Of a stretch of 64,000 nucleotides of DNA, positions 8,734-17,526 are shown piece after piece. The stretch's first letter is position 1, and each line of letters starts with the position of its first letter. Made by a program: the position numbers and the translations under genes. Source of the DNA: Myxococcota bacterium (GTDB lineage Bacteria > Myxococcota_A > Polyangia > JAAYKL01); the NCBI GenBank assembly GCA_030065855.1, contig JASJCT010000009.1, forward strand, positions 27,133 to 91,132, in the 5' to 3' direction. The notes under the pieces were generated by a model. It did not search any database, was not told the origin of the DNA, and worked only from the letters and a program-made list of their open reading frames with translations.

Positions 8734-9122
8734 AGTATATGCCCGGAAATGACGACTTGGGTGGAATGGATATCGGATTTTTCAATTCAGGGTGCGATTA
8801 GGTCAGAGACCCTTGCTAAGGGCTCCACCCCATGATTCTTGGCATCACTTGCTTGTGGATCTTCTGCCAATCGAGTGTCAGAACCTGGTCCACCGAGATT
8901 ATTTTCCAAGATGGATACAAGGTATGGCCTAAGCTCCAAAAAAGCATCGGATTTAGATACATTTTCAGGAAAAATACGACCCGCGTTTGTGGCTTTTCTT
9001 TTCTAACTTCGGTGGTAAGATGCTCGGATCGATGGTTGGATCTATAACGCTTGGATTTTGTATGGCGCTTAGTCGCAACACAGTGCAATGATTCTTATGG
9101 CACCGGGGGAGATCGGAATACA
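8734..9122. other. Intergenic stretch between the two kinase genes
   Basis: Nothing recognisable: no hairpin with a T-run, no conserved coding frame. The only clear signal is the G-rich ribosome site (GGGGGAGA) just before the ATG at 9123. Confidence 0.5.
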
Positions 9123-11831
9123 ATGGTCGGCGCGCGTCTCTCTCATTACGAGATTCTAGAACCTCTCGGCACCGGTGGTATGGGCGCGGTGTATCTGGCC
9201 AAGGACACCCGCCTGCTTAGACAAGTCGCGCTTAAAGTACTATCTAGCGAGAGTACGTCAGACACCCAACGACAGCGATTTATCCAAGAAGCAAGGGCTG
9301 CTTCGGCCCTGAATCATTCGGGAATTGTTGCGGTATACGACATCGGCAACGACCAGGGGCAGGACTTTATCGCAATGGAGTATGTCAAGGGCCAGTCCTT
9401 GGCCCAGGCCCTGGCAGCCAAAGAGGCCCTGCCATGGCCTCAGGTCCACAAGTACGTCCTGCAGATCGCCGGCGCCATGCGCACGGCCCACGACGCTGGC
9501 ATTGTTCATCGCGACCTAAAGCCCCATAACGTAATGATTACCGAAGACGACCACATCAAGATCCTCGATTTCGGCATTGCCAAGCTCAACCCGGTCGCTG
9601 ATTTCGACCTGGGCCAAGAGACGATGAAAACCGCCCTAACCGGTCAGGGTCACGTGATCGGCACCCTGGCCTACATGTCTCCGGAACAGGCAATCGGCGA
9701 CCCGGTGGACAAGCGGTCTGATATCTTCTCCCTGGGCATTGTGCTGTACGAAATGCTGGCAGGCCGCCGACCGTTCGAGGCTGACAGCGATACCTCCCTA
9801 ATGCACCAGCTTCACTTTGACATGCCCGAGCCCCTGACCCAGATCCGCGAAGACGTACCTGAAGGCGTGGACAAGATCATCCAGACCGCCTTGGCCAAAC
9901 GACCCCAGGATCGCTACCAATCAATGGAGCACCTGGCCAGCGACCTGGAGGCCTTGTCAGTGGATCGGAAGTTCATCCCGCCAAAGCCAAGACCCGCCCC
10001 AACAGCGCTCGCCGGCCCCCAGGCCCAGCCAGCGAGGGATTCGGGCTTGCCCCAAGACACCAGTCTGAGCCGGGTATTCATAACCCTGGCCAAAAGACCC
10101 AAACGCAGCCTACTCACTCTCGCAATACTGGTCCTCAGCTTAGGAGCCATCGTCGCCTTTGGCCTGATCCAGGGGTTTGAACGACCGACAGCAAAAAAAG
10201 TAGAAGTAAGCGACACCACCCTGGCCATCCTGCCCTTTGAAAACATCGGCAACGACCCCGAACTGGCCACATTATGCGTGGGCTTAACCGAAAGCCTGAC
10301 CAACGGTTTAGGGCAAGTCAACGAATTCAAGGGCAAGCTACAGATCATCCCGGCAGCCGAGGTACGCAATTCGAACATTAAGACCGCCAAACAAGCCAGG
10401 GAGTCATTTGGCGCTGGTTTGATCGTTGGCGGTAGTCTCCAACGGGAAGACCAGGACGTTCGAATGAATGTCAACCTAGTCAAAGGGACGTCTCAGCTGG
10501 CTGCAGCAAACAGTGCTGCTGGGATGAAGGAAATCGATGCCTTACAGCGTAGGGCGCTTTTGAAAATTGTCGGCTTTTTACGTAGCCAAGAAAAAGGCGT
10601 TCTGCCCAATGAAGATCAAACGAATCGCCCGGATAAACCCAATGCGGTGTCATTTTTCAAGCAGGGCATGAAAAAACTAGATGACTATGTCAACACGCCG
10701 GGGGATTTGGAAACAATAGAGAGCGCCATAGATCTATTTCAAAAAGCATTGGCGATTGATCCCAACTACGCAGCCGCAAGTGCTGGATTGTCACAAGCAT
10801 ACGGGAGAAAATACCTTGCCAACAAAGACGGGATGTGGTTGGAAAAGGCGCTTCAGCTAGCCCAACGGGCAGTCGAGCTCGATCAGCACTTGGGAATTGC
10901 TCGTGTCAGCCTGGGATTGGCCCATGTAGAAAAAGGCAACGACCAAGAGGCATTGGATGCATTCAATCAATCTCTGATACTGGATCCATTTTCTGCTGAT
11001 GGAAAAGCAGGATTAGGTCAAGTATGGGAAGTACGCGGTGATATCGAAAAAGCAGCTGTCTTTTTTGAGGAAGCGGTGGATTTAGACAGTTCCAATCGAG
11101 AATTGCACGATCTTTTAGGCAATGCGTACTATCATCTAGGCCGTTATCAAATGGCTGAAGTGGTCTATCTGAAGAGCGTTGAATTGGCCCCAAACAGCCG
11201 GCTGGGGCATTCAAACTTGTCAAGTATTTATGTCATGCAGGGAAAATACAACCTGGCGGCCACCCATCTGCAACGAGCTCTCGAGATTCAACCCAATCCA
11301 ACATTGTATAGCAATTTGGGCACATTGTACTTTTTTCAAGGTAGGTACACAGATGCCGTGTCAGCCTTCAAGAAGGCTGTGGCCATGCCAGGAGGGGCCA
11401 ATAACTTCATCTTGTGGGTCAATTTAGCAGACGCGTATCGATGGACACCTGATAACGAGGTTAACGCGAAAAAAGCTTACGAATGCGCAATACGTATGAT
11501 TAACGAAAAATTGAAAAACTCTCCGGATAGTGCGGATTTGATTAGCCGAAAGGCAATCTGCTTGGCGAAAATCGAAAATCATTCCCAAGCATTGAAAATA
11601 TTAAAAAGAATTAAATCGAAATCTATACAGAATCCACAAATACACTATAGGATGTCCGTTGTCTTTGAGATTTCTGGAAAGCGAGAGCTCGCCCTCAAGT
11701 CCTTAGAGCAAGCGGTTCGGAACGGTTACTCCATCGAAGATGTACGAGTCGACCCAGAGCTCGAGAAGCTTCGGCAAGATCCAAAGTATCATTTGCTGTT
11801 TGTCGATCTCGGGAAAACGGAGAAAAAGTGA
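9123..11831 (+). CDS. Membrane Ser/Thr protein kinase with TolB/FlgO-like domain and TPR array (paralogue)
   Basis: 902 aa from the ATG at 9123; I prefer it to the frame opening at 9051 because the protein then aligns with its neighbour and GGGGGAGA sits just upstream. Kinase domain has all key parts: GTGGMGAVY, VALKVL, HRDLKPHN, DFGIAK, MSPEQ. One membrane helix (SLLTLAILVLSLGAIVAFGL) separates it from the same TolB/FlgO-like block (LAILPFENIGNDPE) and TPR repeats ending in VDPELEKLRQDPKY. It is a tandem duplicate of the upstream kinase, with the TolB-like block nearly identical and the TPRs diverged. Expected to phosphorylate FHA-recognised partners; the FHA activators downstream are candidates (inference). 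Confidence 0.93.
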   Translation: MVGARLSHYEILEPLGTGGMGAVYLAKDTRLLRQVALKVLSSESTSDTQRQRFIQEARAASALNHSGIVAVYDIGNDQGQDFIAMEYVKGQSLAQALAAKEALPWPQVHKYVLQIAGAMRTAHDAGIVHRDLKPHNVMITEDDHIKILDFGIAKLNPVADFDLGQETMKTALTGQGHVIGTLAYMSPEQAIGDPVDKRSDIFSLGIVLYEMLAGRRPFEADSDTSLMHQLHFDMPEPLTQIREDVPEGVDKIIQTALAKRPQDRYQSMEHLASDLEALSVDRKFIPPKPRPAPTALAGPQAQPARDSGLPQDTSLSRVFITLAKRPKRSLLTLAILVLSLGAIVAFGLIQGFERPTAKKVEVSDTTLAILPFENIGNDPELATLCVGLTESLTNGLGQVNEFKGKLQIIPAAEVRNSNIKTAKQARESFGAGLIVGGSLQREDQDVRMNVNLVKGTSQLAAANSAAGMKEIDALQRRALLKIVGFLRSQEKGVLPNEDQTNRPDKPNAVSFFKQGMKKLDDYVNTPGDLETIESAIDLFQKALAIDPNYAAASAGLSQAYGRKYLANKDGMWLEKALQLAQRAVELDQHLGIARVSLGLAHVEKGNDQEALDAFNQSLILDPFSADGKAGLGQVWEVRGDIEKAAVFFEEAVDLDSSNRELHDLLGNAYYHLGRYQMAEVVYLKSVELAPNSRLGHSNLSSIYVMQGKYNLAATHLQRALEIQPNPTLYSNLGTLYFFQGRYTDAVSAFKKAVAMPGGANNFILWVNLADAYRWTPDNEVNAKKAYECAIRMINEKLKNSPDSADLISRKAICLAKIENHSQALKILKRIKSKSIQNPQIHYRMSVVFEISGKRELALKSLEQAVRNGYSIEDVRVDPELEKLRQDPKYHLLFVDLGKTEKK

Positions 11832-11899
11832 ACAAAATAGTCAAGATGGTTATATTGGCACTAATTTTGCTTTTGCCATTCCATCAAAGCTCAAAGTAA
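11828..11899 (+). CDS. Tiny hydrophobic ORF (23 aa) overlapping the kinase stop
   Basis: A GTG at 11828 overlaps the kinase stop as GTGA, so re-initiation is possible. The product, MNKIVKMVILALILLLPFH plus four residues, is a lysine-led hydrophobic helix like a signal peptide with no mature part. It may be a small membrane peptide, a decayed signal peptide, or not translated. Confidence 0.3.
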   Translation: MNKIVKMVILALILLLPFHQSSK

Positions 11900-11926
11900 G
11901 CGATTGATAAGGAAAAGGAGGATGAT

Positions 11927-12580
11927 ATGCGAAAGGGACCAAGAGCAGGGGAGTATATTCTAAATATGGAATTTGATGGAGAAGATCCAGAACCGATCGG
12001 CTGCCTGAAATACGAAATACTTGAAGCCAAATACTATGATGAGGGCTTTCAAAATGACTTTGCCCTGCCGACGCCCGTCAAGACTGATAATAACACCCCC
12101 CCAGGTACTCAAGATTCCATTTATCGGCTTAAATCTGGAAGCATGTTTACGTTTGTCATTCGTGGGACAAACATGACAAACTTGCCTGGAGCGACAATTG
12201 CTCCCCCGGTGCTCGAGTTCGAGTTCAGGCAGAACGGTAAAGTTGTAACGCCGCCGATATACTTGGGTAGACAGAGCATTGTCGATTTGGATAGCAGAAA
12301 GGGTTTGATATCCCGGCAGCAGGATGAATCCCCTCAGGATTTCTTCAATAGAACCCGTAGGCCCTTAAGGGGCGTCATCCCAGTTGCCCCAATCGAGGGT
12401 AGCACGGTTTGGGCATTTGTTGGAACACCACAGAGTATGGGTAGAGACACGCCGTACAGAGCTTGGTATGTACGTAAAATTAAAGAGGAACAGCCCGATG
12501 AGCGATATCAGTTAAACGTTTCCCTCGTAATCTGTGGCAAGCTCTATAAATTTGATCCTGAAGTTATCGTAGAACACTAA
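11927..12580 (+). CDS. Protein of unknown function in kinase island
   Basis: 217 aa, no signal peptide or membrane helix, no recognised domain. It starts at an ATG with a strong GGAGG about 5 nt upstream. Alternating beta-like segments (SMFTFVIRGTNMT, PPVLEFEFRQNGKVV, RYQLNVSLVICGK) suggest an all-beta, possibly immunoglobulin-like fold. It sits 95 bp after the second kinase and before the sigma-54 activators, all on one strand, so it may be a substrate or effector of that signalling island. The function is unknown. Confidence 0.7.
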   Translation: MRKGPRAGEYILNMEFDGEDPEPIGCLKYEILEAKYYDEGFQNDFALPTPVKTDNNTPPGTQDSIYRLKSGSMFTFVIRGTNMTNLPGATIAPPVLEFEFRQNGKVVTPPIYLGRQSIVDLDSRKGLISRQQDESPQDFFNRTRRPLRGVIPVAPIEGSTVWAFVGTPQSMGRDTPYRAWYVRKIKEEQPDERYQLNVSLVICGKLYKFDPEVIVEH

Positions 12581-12612
12581 AATTAAATCAAACTCAATAA
12601 AATGAGTGAGCG

Positions 12613-12705
12613 ATGTCATTAACTAAATTCGCTAAGTCAAGCTTAGCACTATTATCTGCGCTACTTCTGAATACACCTACAACCTACTGGTCATTTCGAA
12701 AGTAG
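12613..12705 (+). CDS. Tiny ORF (30 aa) with signal-peptide-like sequence
   Basis: ATG at 12613 after GAGTGAGCG. The peptide begins MSLTKFAKSSLALLSALLL and ends 11 residues later at TAG. Basic start, hydrophobic core and small residues look like a signal peptide without a mature domain, like the 23-aa ORF on the other side of the 217-aa gene. Real translation is unproven. Confidence 0.28.
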   Translation: MSLTKFAKSSLALLSALLLNTPTTYWSFRK

Positions 12706-12718
12706 CACCAGGCCCTAT

Positions 12719-12735
12719 TTGGCAATTTAGTTGTA
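12719..12735 (+). promoter_or_regulatory. Possible sigma-54 (-24/-12) promoter
   Basis: TTGGCAATTTAGTTGTA keeps the GG at -24 and TTG at -12 with correct 10-nt spacing, but the -12 C is T and positions between are off consensus. It lies 35 bp before the start of a sigma-54 activator gene, which would allow autoregulation. Weak match. Confidence 0.3.
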
Positions 12736-12769
12736 GTTTTTCCATGCTTTGGCTACCTTGTGCGTAGCC

Positions 12770-14461
12770 ATGAGCGACGCGAATAAGACATCTGAGTTTC
12801 AGAATGCTGTGACCCATTCGGACGACGCTTCAGAGACCATTGATACCTGGCAGCGCCACCTATCCACTGGTACCCGCTCTTCTACACATGTGCTAAGTGA
12901 GGTGAAAAACCTTAGGATTCCAGGGCTTACGGTAATTTGGCACACCAATCCCTATCGCATCGGCGAGTTCTGTGCATTTACCAAGTTGGCACCTGGCGCG
13001 TCAGTCGAGGTATCCCGGAAGGAGCCCAATTTTATCTCTTTGCCCAGTGGCGAGCAGCGTCCTATGGCCGATCCCCACATCAGCCGGGGGCCTATTCGGT
13101 TTCATTTAATTGACAATGGCGGTATTCGGATCGACCGTCGGGCTTCCAGCACCAAGGTTGAGGCCAACGGGGTCGCGCTTGAGACCGAGTCTTGTTTTTG
13201 CCGCGATGAGCTGGCCGCCGGGGTAGTGTTGCTTTTGGCCAAACGCATTGTCTGCTTGCTTCATCTCATGGAACCACCGGTCATGGCCCCGCCCGAGGAT
13301 CTAGGACTGATCGGCCAAAACAGCGAGCTACTCAGGGTCAAGCGGGATATTCTCAAGATCGCAGACCTGCCCGGCCCGCTGCTGATCACTGGTGAATCAG
13401 GCACTGGCAAGGAGCTGGTGGCCCATGCGATTCACCGCAACGGTGCCCGGTCAGATAAGCCGTTCTTCAGCGTGAACATGGGGGCAATACCCCCGACCTT
13501 GGCCGCTTCAGAGCTGTTCGGCGCCAAAAAAGGCGCGTTCAGCGGGGCCGACCAAAGCCGGTCCGGTTTTTTTCAGCGCGCCCACACCGGCACCCTGTTC
13601 CTCGACGAAGTCGGCGAGACCGCCAGGGAGGCCCAGGTGATGCTCCTTCGGGCACTGGAGACTGGAGAGGTGCAACAGGTAGGCGCGGATCGGTTCCAGC
13701 AGGTCGATGTACGAGTGATCGCAGCCACAGATGCCAATCTCAAGGCAGCCGTGGAGACCGACGGGTTTAAAGCGCCGTTGCTTCACCGGCTCGCCGGCTA
13801 CGAAATCGCCTTGCCTCCACTTAGGGAGCGGCGCGAGGATATCGGTCGGTTATTGTTTTACTTTTTGCAAAAAGAGCTCGAGGCATCGGGCCAGGCGCCT
13901 CTGGTGGATCCCGGCCCCTATGGAACCCCCTGGTTGCCTGCCAAGCTGGTCAGCCAATTGGCCCTTTACCCCTGGCCGGGCAATGTCCGCCAGCTAGCCA
14001 ATGTGGCTCGACAGCTAGTGATTGACAGCCAGGGGCACACAGTGGCGCAAGTATCCAATAAAATAGAGAAGTTGGTCGATTCAGCCGGAGCTGCTGAACA
14101 CGCGCCTGCTCTGTCAGATCAATCCGACCCCGACCACAATCCCAATCCCAACACCAAGGCCAGTGGGCCCTCCCTCGCTTATCGGGAGCCGTGTGACGTG
14201 GATCAGGACGAGATGCTCTCTGCCCTGCGCAAGCATCGCTGGAACCTCAAGCGGGCTGCTGACGAGCTGCGCATTTCCCGCCCCTCCCTTTATTCGTTGA
14301 TCGATAATTGCGACCAAGTGCGCAAAGCCGGTGAACTCACCCGGGAGGAGATCGAGCAGTCGTACGAACAGTGCGGTGGGAATATCAACGCCATGGTGGA
14401 CGAGCTGATGGTCTCCAAACGGGGCCTCATGATGCGGATGAAAGAGCTGGGCATGCGGTAA
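12770..14461 (+). CDS. FHA-domain sigma-54-dependent transcriptional activator
   Basis: 563 aa from the ATG at 12770 (a TTG at 12749 is in frame but less likely). About 50-170: FHA-like phosphothreonine-binding domain (YRIGEF, ADPHISRGPIRF). About 180-410: AAA+ domain with Walker A GESGTGKE, sigma-54 contact loop GAFSGA (Ser for the usual Thr), Walker B GTLFLDEVGE and the WPGNVRQL sensor-2 region. About 475-510: Fis-type helix-turn-helix (HRWNLKRAADELRISRPSLY); a further segment about 525-563 (NINAMVDELMVSKRGLMMRM) looks like a second Fis-like helix pair. It would open sigma-54 promoters when the FHA domain reads kinase phosphorylation. The kinases at 6-11.8 kb are plausible inputs. Confidence 0.93.
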   Translation: MSDANKTSEFQNAVTHSDDASETIDTWQRHLSTGTRSSTHVLSEVKNLRIPGLTVIWHTNPYRIGEFCAFTKLAPGASVEVSRKEPNFISLPSGEQRPMADPHISRGPIRFHLIDNGGIRIDRRASSTKVEANGVALETESCFCRDELAAGVVLLLAKRIVCLLHLMEPPVMAPPEDLGLIGQNSELLRVKRDILKIADLPGPLLITGESGTGKELVAHAIHRNGARSDKPFFSVNMGAIPPTLAASELFGAKKGAFSGADQSRSGFFQRAHTGTLFLDEVGETAREAQVMLLRALETGEVQQVGADRFQQVDVRVIAATDANLKAAVETDGFKAPLLHRLAGYEIALPPLRERREDIGRLLFYFLQKELEASGQAPLVDPGPYGTPWLPAKLVSQLALYPWPGNVRQLANVARQLVIDSQGHTVAQVSNKIEKLVDSAGAAEHAPALSDQSDPDHNPNPNTKASGPSLAYREPCDVDQDEMLSALRKHRWNLKRAADELRISRPSLYSLIDNCDQVRKAGELTREEIEQSYEQCGGNINAMVDELMVSKRGLMMRMKELGMR

Positions 14462-14507
14462 TGTCGATTGTTATCCCGAGTGATTTTGTTTAAAGTTCAG
14501 CATCACC

Positions 14508-15827
14508 ATGGAACGAAACCCTGACAACCGAGCGATCTCGGAAGATACGGATGCACCTCGGGAGGCGGATCGTTGGGAGCAGGGCCTTGGCACCAGCACC
14601 CGGTCGACCACCCATACGGCATCTGCTGTACAGCATCTTCGAACGCCCGGGCTCACTTTGCTTTGGCATACCAACCCCTATCGCATCGGCGATATCTATG
14701 CGTTTACCAGCCTGTCAGAAGTGCCGGTACACCTATCCCGGACCGAGCCAGGGTTTGAAGCGCCCCTGGGTGGATCCTCCCGTGCTCTGGCCGATCCCCA
14801 TTTGAGTCGACAGCCCATACGATTTTCGACCAACGAGGACGGGGCAATACTTCTGGATCGGCTGGATTCGAGTACAAAGGTCGAAGCCAACGGCGTCCCG
14901 GTCGAAACCCGCGCGTGCTTTTGTCCGAATGAGGTCGAGGCTGGGGTTGTCCTGCTCCTTAGCAAGCGCATTGTCTTATTGCTCCATATGATGGACCCGC
15001 CCATGGCCGACGTACCAGACATGAACCTCATCGGCTGCTCAAGTGCTCTGGTTCGGGTAAAGCACGAGATTATGGAGGTGGCCGACCTCTCGAGTCCTGT
15101 ATTGCTCTGCGGTGAGACCGGCACAGGCAAGGAGCTCGCAGCCCACGCCATTCACGCCATGAGCGATCGCCGGGACAAGCCGTTTTACTGCGTCAATATG
15201 GGCGCGATCCCACCCAATCTAGCGGCTTCCGAGCTCTTTGGCGCGACCCGGGGCGCATATAGCGGAGCCGACAGGAACAGGGCCGGGTTCTTTCAGAACG
15301 CCGATACCGGCACCCTCTTTTTGGATGAAATCGGCGAAACCGCACCTGAAAACCAGGCCGCACTGCTTCGGGTGCTGGAAACCGGCGAGATTCAACAGGT
15401 CGGCGTCGCAAAGAGAAAAAAGGTAAACGTCCGCGTCATTGCTGCGACAGATATTGATCTGGCCCAATCTCTGAAAGTAAGCAAGTTCAAATCCCCGTTG
15501 TTCTATCGACTGGCCAGCAACGAGATCATCCTGCCCCCACTGAGAAACCGGCGAGAGGATATCGGTCGGCTGTTTCTCCACTTTGTGAACGAGGCGCTCG
15601 CTGAAGGCAGGCGGGAAGCGCTCGTAGATCCAGGGCCAGAGGGGCGACCCTGGTTGGCCGCGCCCCTCATGAGCCGCCTGGCGCTCGGTGACTGGCCCGG
15701 CAACGTCCGTCAACTGCGCCATGTGGCCCGCCAGTTGGCGCTAGCAAGCCCAAAAGCCGATCGAGTTAATTTCGAGGAAAAAATCGAACGCCTGATTGGC
15801 AGTGAATCTGTCCACACTAAATCCTAG
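14508..15827 (+). CDS. FHA-domain sigma-54 activator lacking its DNA-binding C-terminus
   Basis: 439 aa, paralogue of the preceding gene along its whole length (FHA-like: YRIGDIYAF, DPHLSRQPIRF; AAA+: GETGTGKE, GAYSGA loop, GTLFLDEIGE, WPGNVRQL). It stops at SVHTKS just after the AAA+ domain, where the neighbour continues for about 110 residues with its Fis helix-turn-helix. A remnant of the lost end is still readable in another frame at 15827-15901. As it stands it could hydrolyse ATP and contact sigma-54 but not bind an enhancer on its own; it might mix into hexamers with the intact paralogue. Recent truncation or a regulator working without specific DNA contacts are both possible. Confidence 0.88.
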   Translation: MERNPDNRAISEDTDAPREADRWEQGLGTSTRSTTHTASAVQHLRTPGLTLLWHTNPYRIGDIYAFTSLSEVPVHLSRTEPGFEAPLGGSSRALADPHLSRQPIRFSTNEDGAILLDRLDSSTKVEANGVPVETRACFCPNEVEAGVVLLLSKRIVLLLHMMDPPMADVPDMNLIGCSSALVRVKHEIMEVADLSSPVLLCGETGTGKELAAHAIHAMSDRRDKPFYCVNMGAIPPNLAASELFGATRGAYSGADRNRAGFFQNADTGTLFLDEIGETAPENQAALLRVLETGEIQQVGVAKRKKVNVRVIAATDIDLAQSLKVSKFKSPLFYRLASNEIILPPLRNRREDIGRLFLHFVNEALAEGRREALVDPGPEGRPWLAAPLMSRLALGDWPGNVRQLRHVARQLALASPKADRVNFEEKIERLIGSESVHTKS

Positions 15828-15901
15828 ACCGGGCTACCCAGGCCTTGGAGGTATCCAAACGGGGGCTTAAGCGCCGTATGAAAGCCCTCGGCATGGGGTA
15901 G
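15827..15901 (+). pseudogene. Remnant of the C-terminal end of the sigma-54 activator
   Basis: In the frame two bases off the preceding gene, this stretch encodes LEVSKRGLKRRMKALGMG then TAG, closely matching the intact paralogue's last residues (MVSKRGLMMRMKELGMR, stop). The helix-turn-helix in between is gone, so the gene lost roughly 250-300 bp with a frame change. Seen directly by comparing the two paralogues. Confidence 0.8.
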
Positions 15902-15902
15902 G

Positions 15903-15969
15903 ACACTGTGTTAGCACTGTCACCCCTGACACAGTCTGACATTAGCTGACACAGTGTGACGGTTTTTTT
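15903..15969 (+). terminator. Nested hairpin with T-run after the activator genes
   Basis: ACACTGTGTTAGC pairs with GCTGACACAGTGT (one mismatch), enclosing a second hairpin ACTGTCA/TGACACAGT, and is followed by GACGG and seven T. The TGACACAGT core occurs twice directly, so an operator function is also possible. Confidence 0.55.
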
Positions 15970-16080
15970 CACGATCTGTCACAAGCCGTGCAACGGCGAA
16001 TGACGCTCTCCCTCATGCGCCACAAAGCGACAAAGTCATACGTTCCCAAAAGTGCTGGCAAAAACAAGAAATAGATGTAG

Positions 16081-16375
16081 CTGCGGGGTTTATCCCCGCT
16101 TTGAAAGGCTAGACATATCAGGATATTTCAAGTGAGGGGATAAACCCCATATGCGTTAACTATTTGGCCGACCACTGGGAAACCCCGAAGGGGTTGCCCA
16201 TACTAGCCCGGGGCAACGCCCCGGGATTATTTAAAACCTGATGGATCGCCCTTACAGGGCTTGTATCTTCTTTTTTCTTAATGATCCGAGGGCGTTGCCC
16301 TGGGCTGAGATGGTAGACCCCCTTGGGGTCCACCTGCCGCCATTGCCTTAGGTTAACGCATATGGGGAGTAACCC
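16081..16375. repeat. Composite palindrome-rich intergenic element
   Basis: Outer inverted repeat CCCCATATGCGTTAAC (about 16145) and GTTAACGCATATGGGG (about 16353); beside it GGGGTTTATCCCC and GGGGATAAACCCC (about 16086 and 16137) form another stem. Inside are five short GC palindromes: AACCCCGAAGGGGTT, CCCGGGGCAACGCCCCGGG, GCCCTTACAGGGC, GGGCGTTGCCC and GACCCCCTTGGGGTC. Part of a 630-bp gene-free stretch (15902-16533). The open frames across it are repeat-derived. Possibly a non-autonomous mobile element; no transposase present. Confidence 0.6.
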
Positions 16376-16533
16376 CTCACCGACAAGAATTTGGACGTTG
16401 GCCACTGGTTTTTGAGAAGTTACAGCTCCAGCTGAAAACCGGCCCGCATATTGCAAAGGAATGGTGGCGTTTTTGATAGCTGTCGACCCATCGCGAAAAT
16501 GGGAGGGGGGCGACGAGAAGGACAGGTAGGAAC

Positions 16534-17526
16534 GTGAAACACATGGCGCAAAGTCTTCCACCCATCACGCCCGGAACAATCGTGGGCAGATACGTGGTCA
16601 TAGGGGAGCTGGGCCGAGGGGGGATGAGCGAGGTGTTTCTAGCCCGCGATACATGGCTCGATCGAAATGTTTGTTTAAAGATGATTCCCTTGGAACCGAT
16701 CGCAGAGGCGGCAATTAGGGAGCGATTTATGGCCGAAACCCGCGTGCTGGCTCGGTTCAACCATCCCGGTATTATCTCTATCTACGGGGTGGGTGAACAT
16801 GCCGGTCGGCTCTACGCGGCCCTGGAGTTCGTCGATGGTCACCCCCTGCGGGATCAGATCTCGACAAAAATGCCCCTTGCGGCAGCCGCGCGCATCGGAC
16901 TGACAATAGCCGCTGCCCTGTCAGCCCTGCACGCCCAGCAGATACTCCACGGGGATCTAAAGCCAGAGAACGTTATGATCAATCGAAACGGGACAGCTCG
17001 CTTGGTGGATTTCGGGCTGGCCGATACGTTTGAAGATCCCATATACGCCCGGAGCTACAGCTCTAACATAGAGTTGGCCCTCAAAGAAGCCCTCGGGCTT
17101 GCCCGGCCAGAAGGCTATGAACGGAGATATACCCGGGAGTTATCCGGCACACCCCTATACATGGCGCCGGAACAGTGGAAACAGGAGCCGTTGAGCGGCG
17201 CTACGGACATTTGGGCCCTTGGCTTGATACTTTACGAGGTGTTAAGCGGTACCTTGCCTTTTGATGTGTCCAACGCCTGCGCAACCTCACTCTGCGCTCG
17301 GGTATGTTCCAATATACCGCTCTCTACCCTATGCGATAGAGACGATATACCTCGAGACGTAGGGCAGTTCGTGGATCGCTGTATGAACAAGAAACCTAAA
17401 AACCGACCCACTGCCTTGGAAGTCGTGAGCTTCATGGAGAGGAAGGTACGCGCAGAGGCGCACCGACACAAACCTCACGCCAATGAACTGTCGGTTTTGA
17501 GAAGCCCCTCGTATCGAGCGGCATGA
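16534..17526 (+). CDS. Ser/Thr protein kinase, kinase domain only
   Basis: 330 aa, soluble: no membrane helix, TolB-like block or TPR. Kinase features: GRGGMSEVFLARD, CLKMIP (Lys), catalytic loop HGDLKPEN with Gly for Arg of HRD (non-RD type, so activity need not depend on activation-loop phosphorylation), DFGLAD, a long inserted activation segment (about 180-205), then GTPLYMAPEQW. The start at 16534 puts the glycine loop at about residue 27. A short basic tail follows. It closes the signalling island that also holds two TPR kinases and two FHA activators. Confidence 0.9.
   Translation: MKHMAQSLPPITPGTIVGRYVVIGELGRGGMSEVFLARDTWLDRNVCLKMIPLEPIAEAAIRERFMAETRVLARFNHPGIISIYGVGEHAGRLYAALEFVDGHPLRDQISTKMPLAAAARIGLTIAAALSALHAQQILHGDLKPENVMINRNGTARLVDFGLADTFEDPIYARSYSSNIELALKEALGLARPEGYERRYTRELSGTPLYMAPEQWKQEPLSGATDIWALGLILYEVLSGTLPFDVSNACATSLCARVCSNIPLSTLCDRDDIPRDVGQFVDRCMNKKPKNRPTALEVVSFMERKVRAEAHRHKPHANELSVLRSPSYRAA

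Noticed and set aside
9051..9122. 24-residue extension of the second TPR kinase
   Set aside because: The neighbouring paralogue starts at the ATG-equivalent of 9123, and the good ribosome site lies directly before that ATG.
16160..16760. Minus-strand frames over the 16.1-16.7 kb element
   Set aside because: They translate the palindromic repeat and the antisense of the kinase start; low complexity and no SD.
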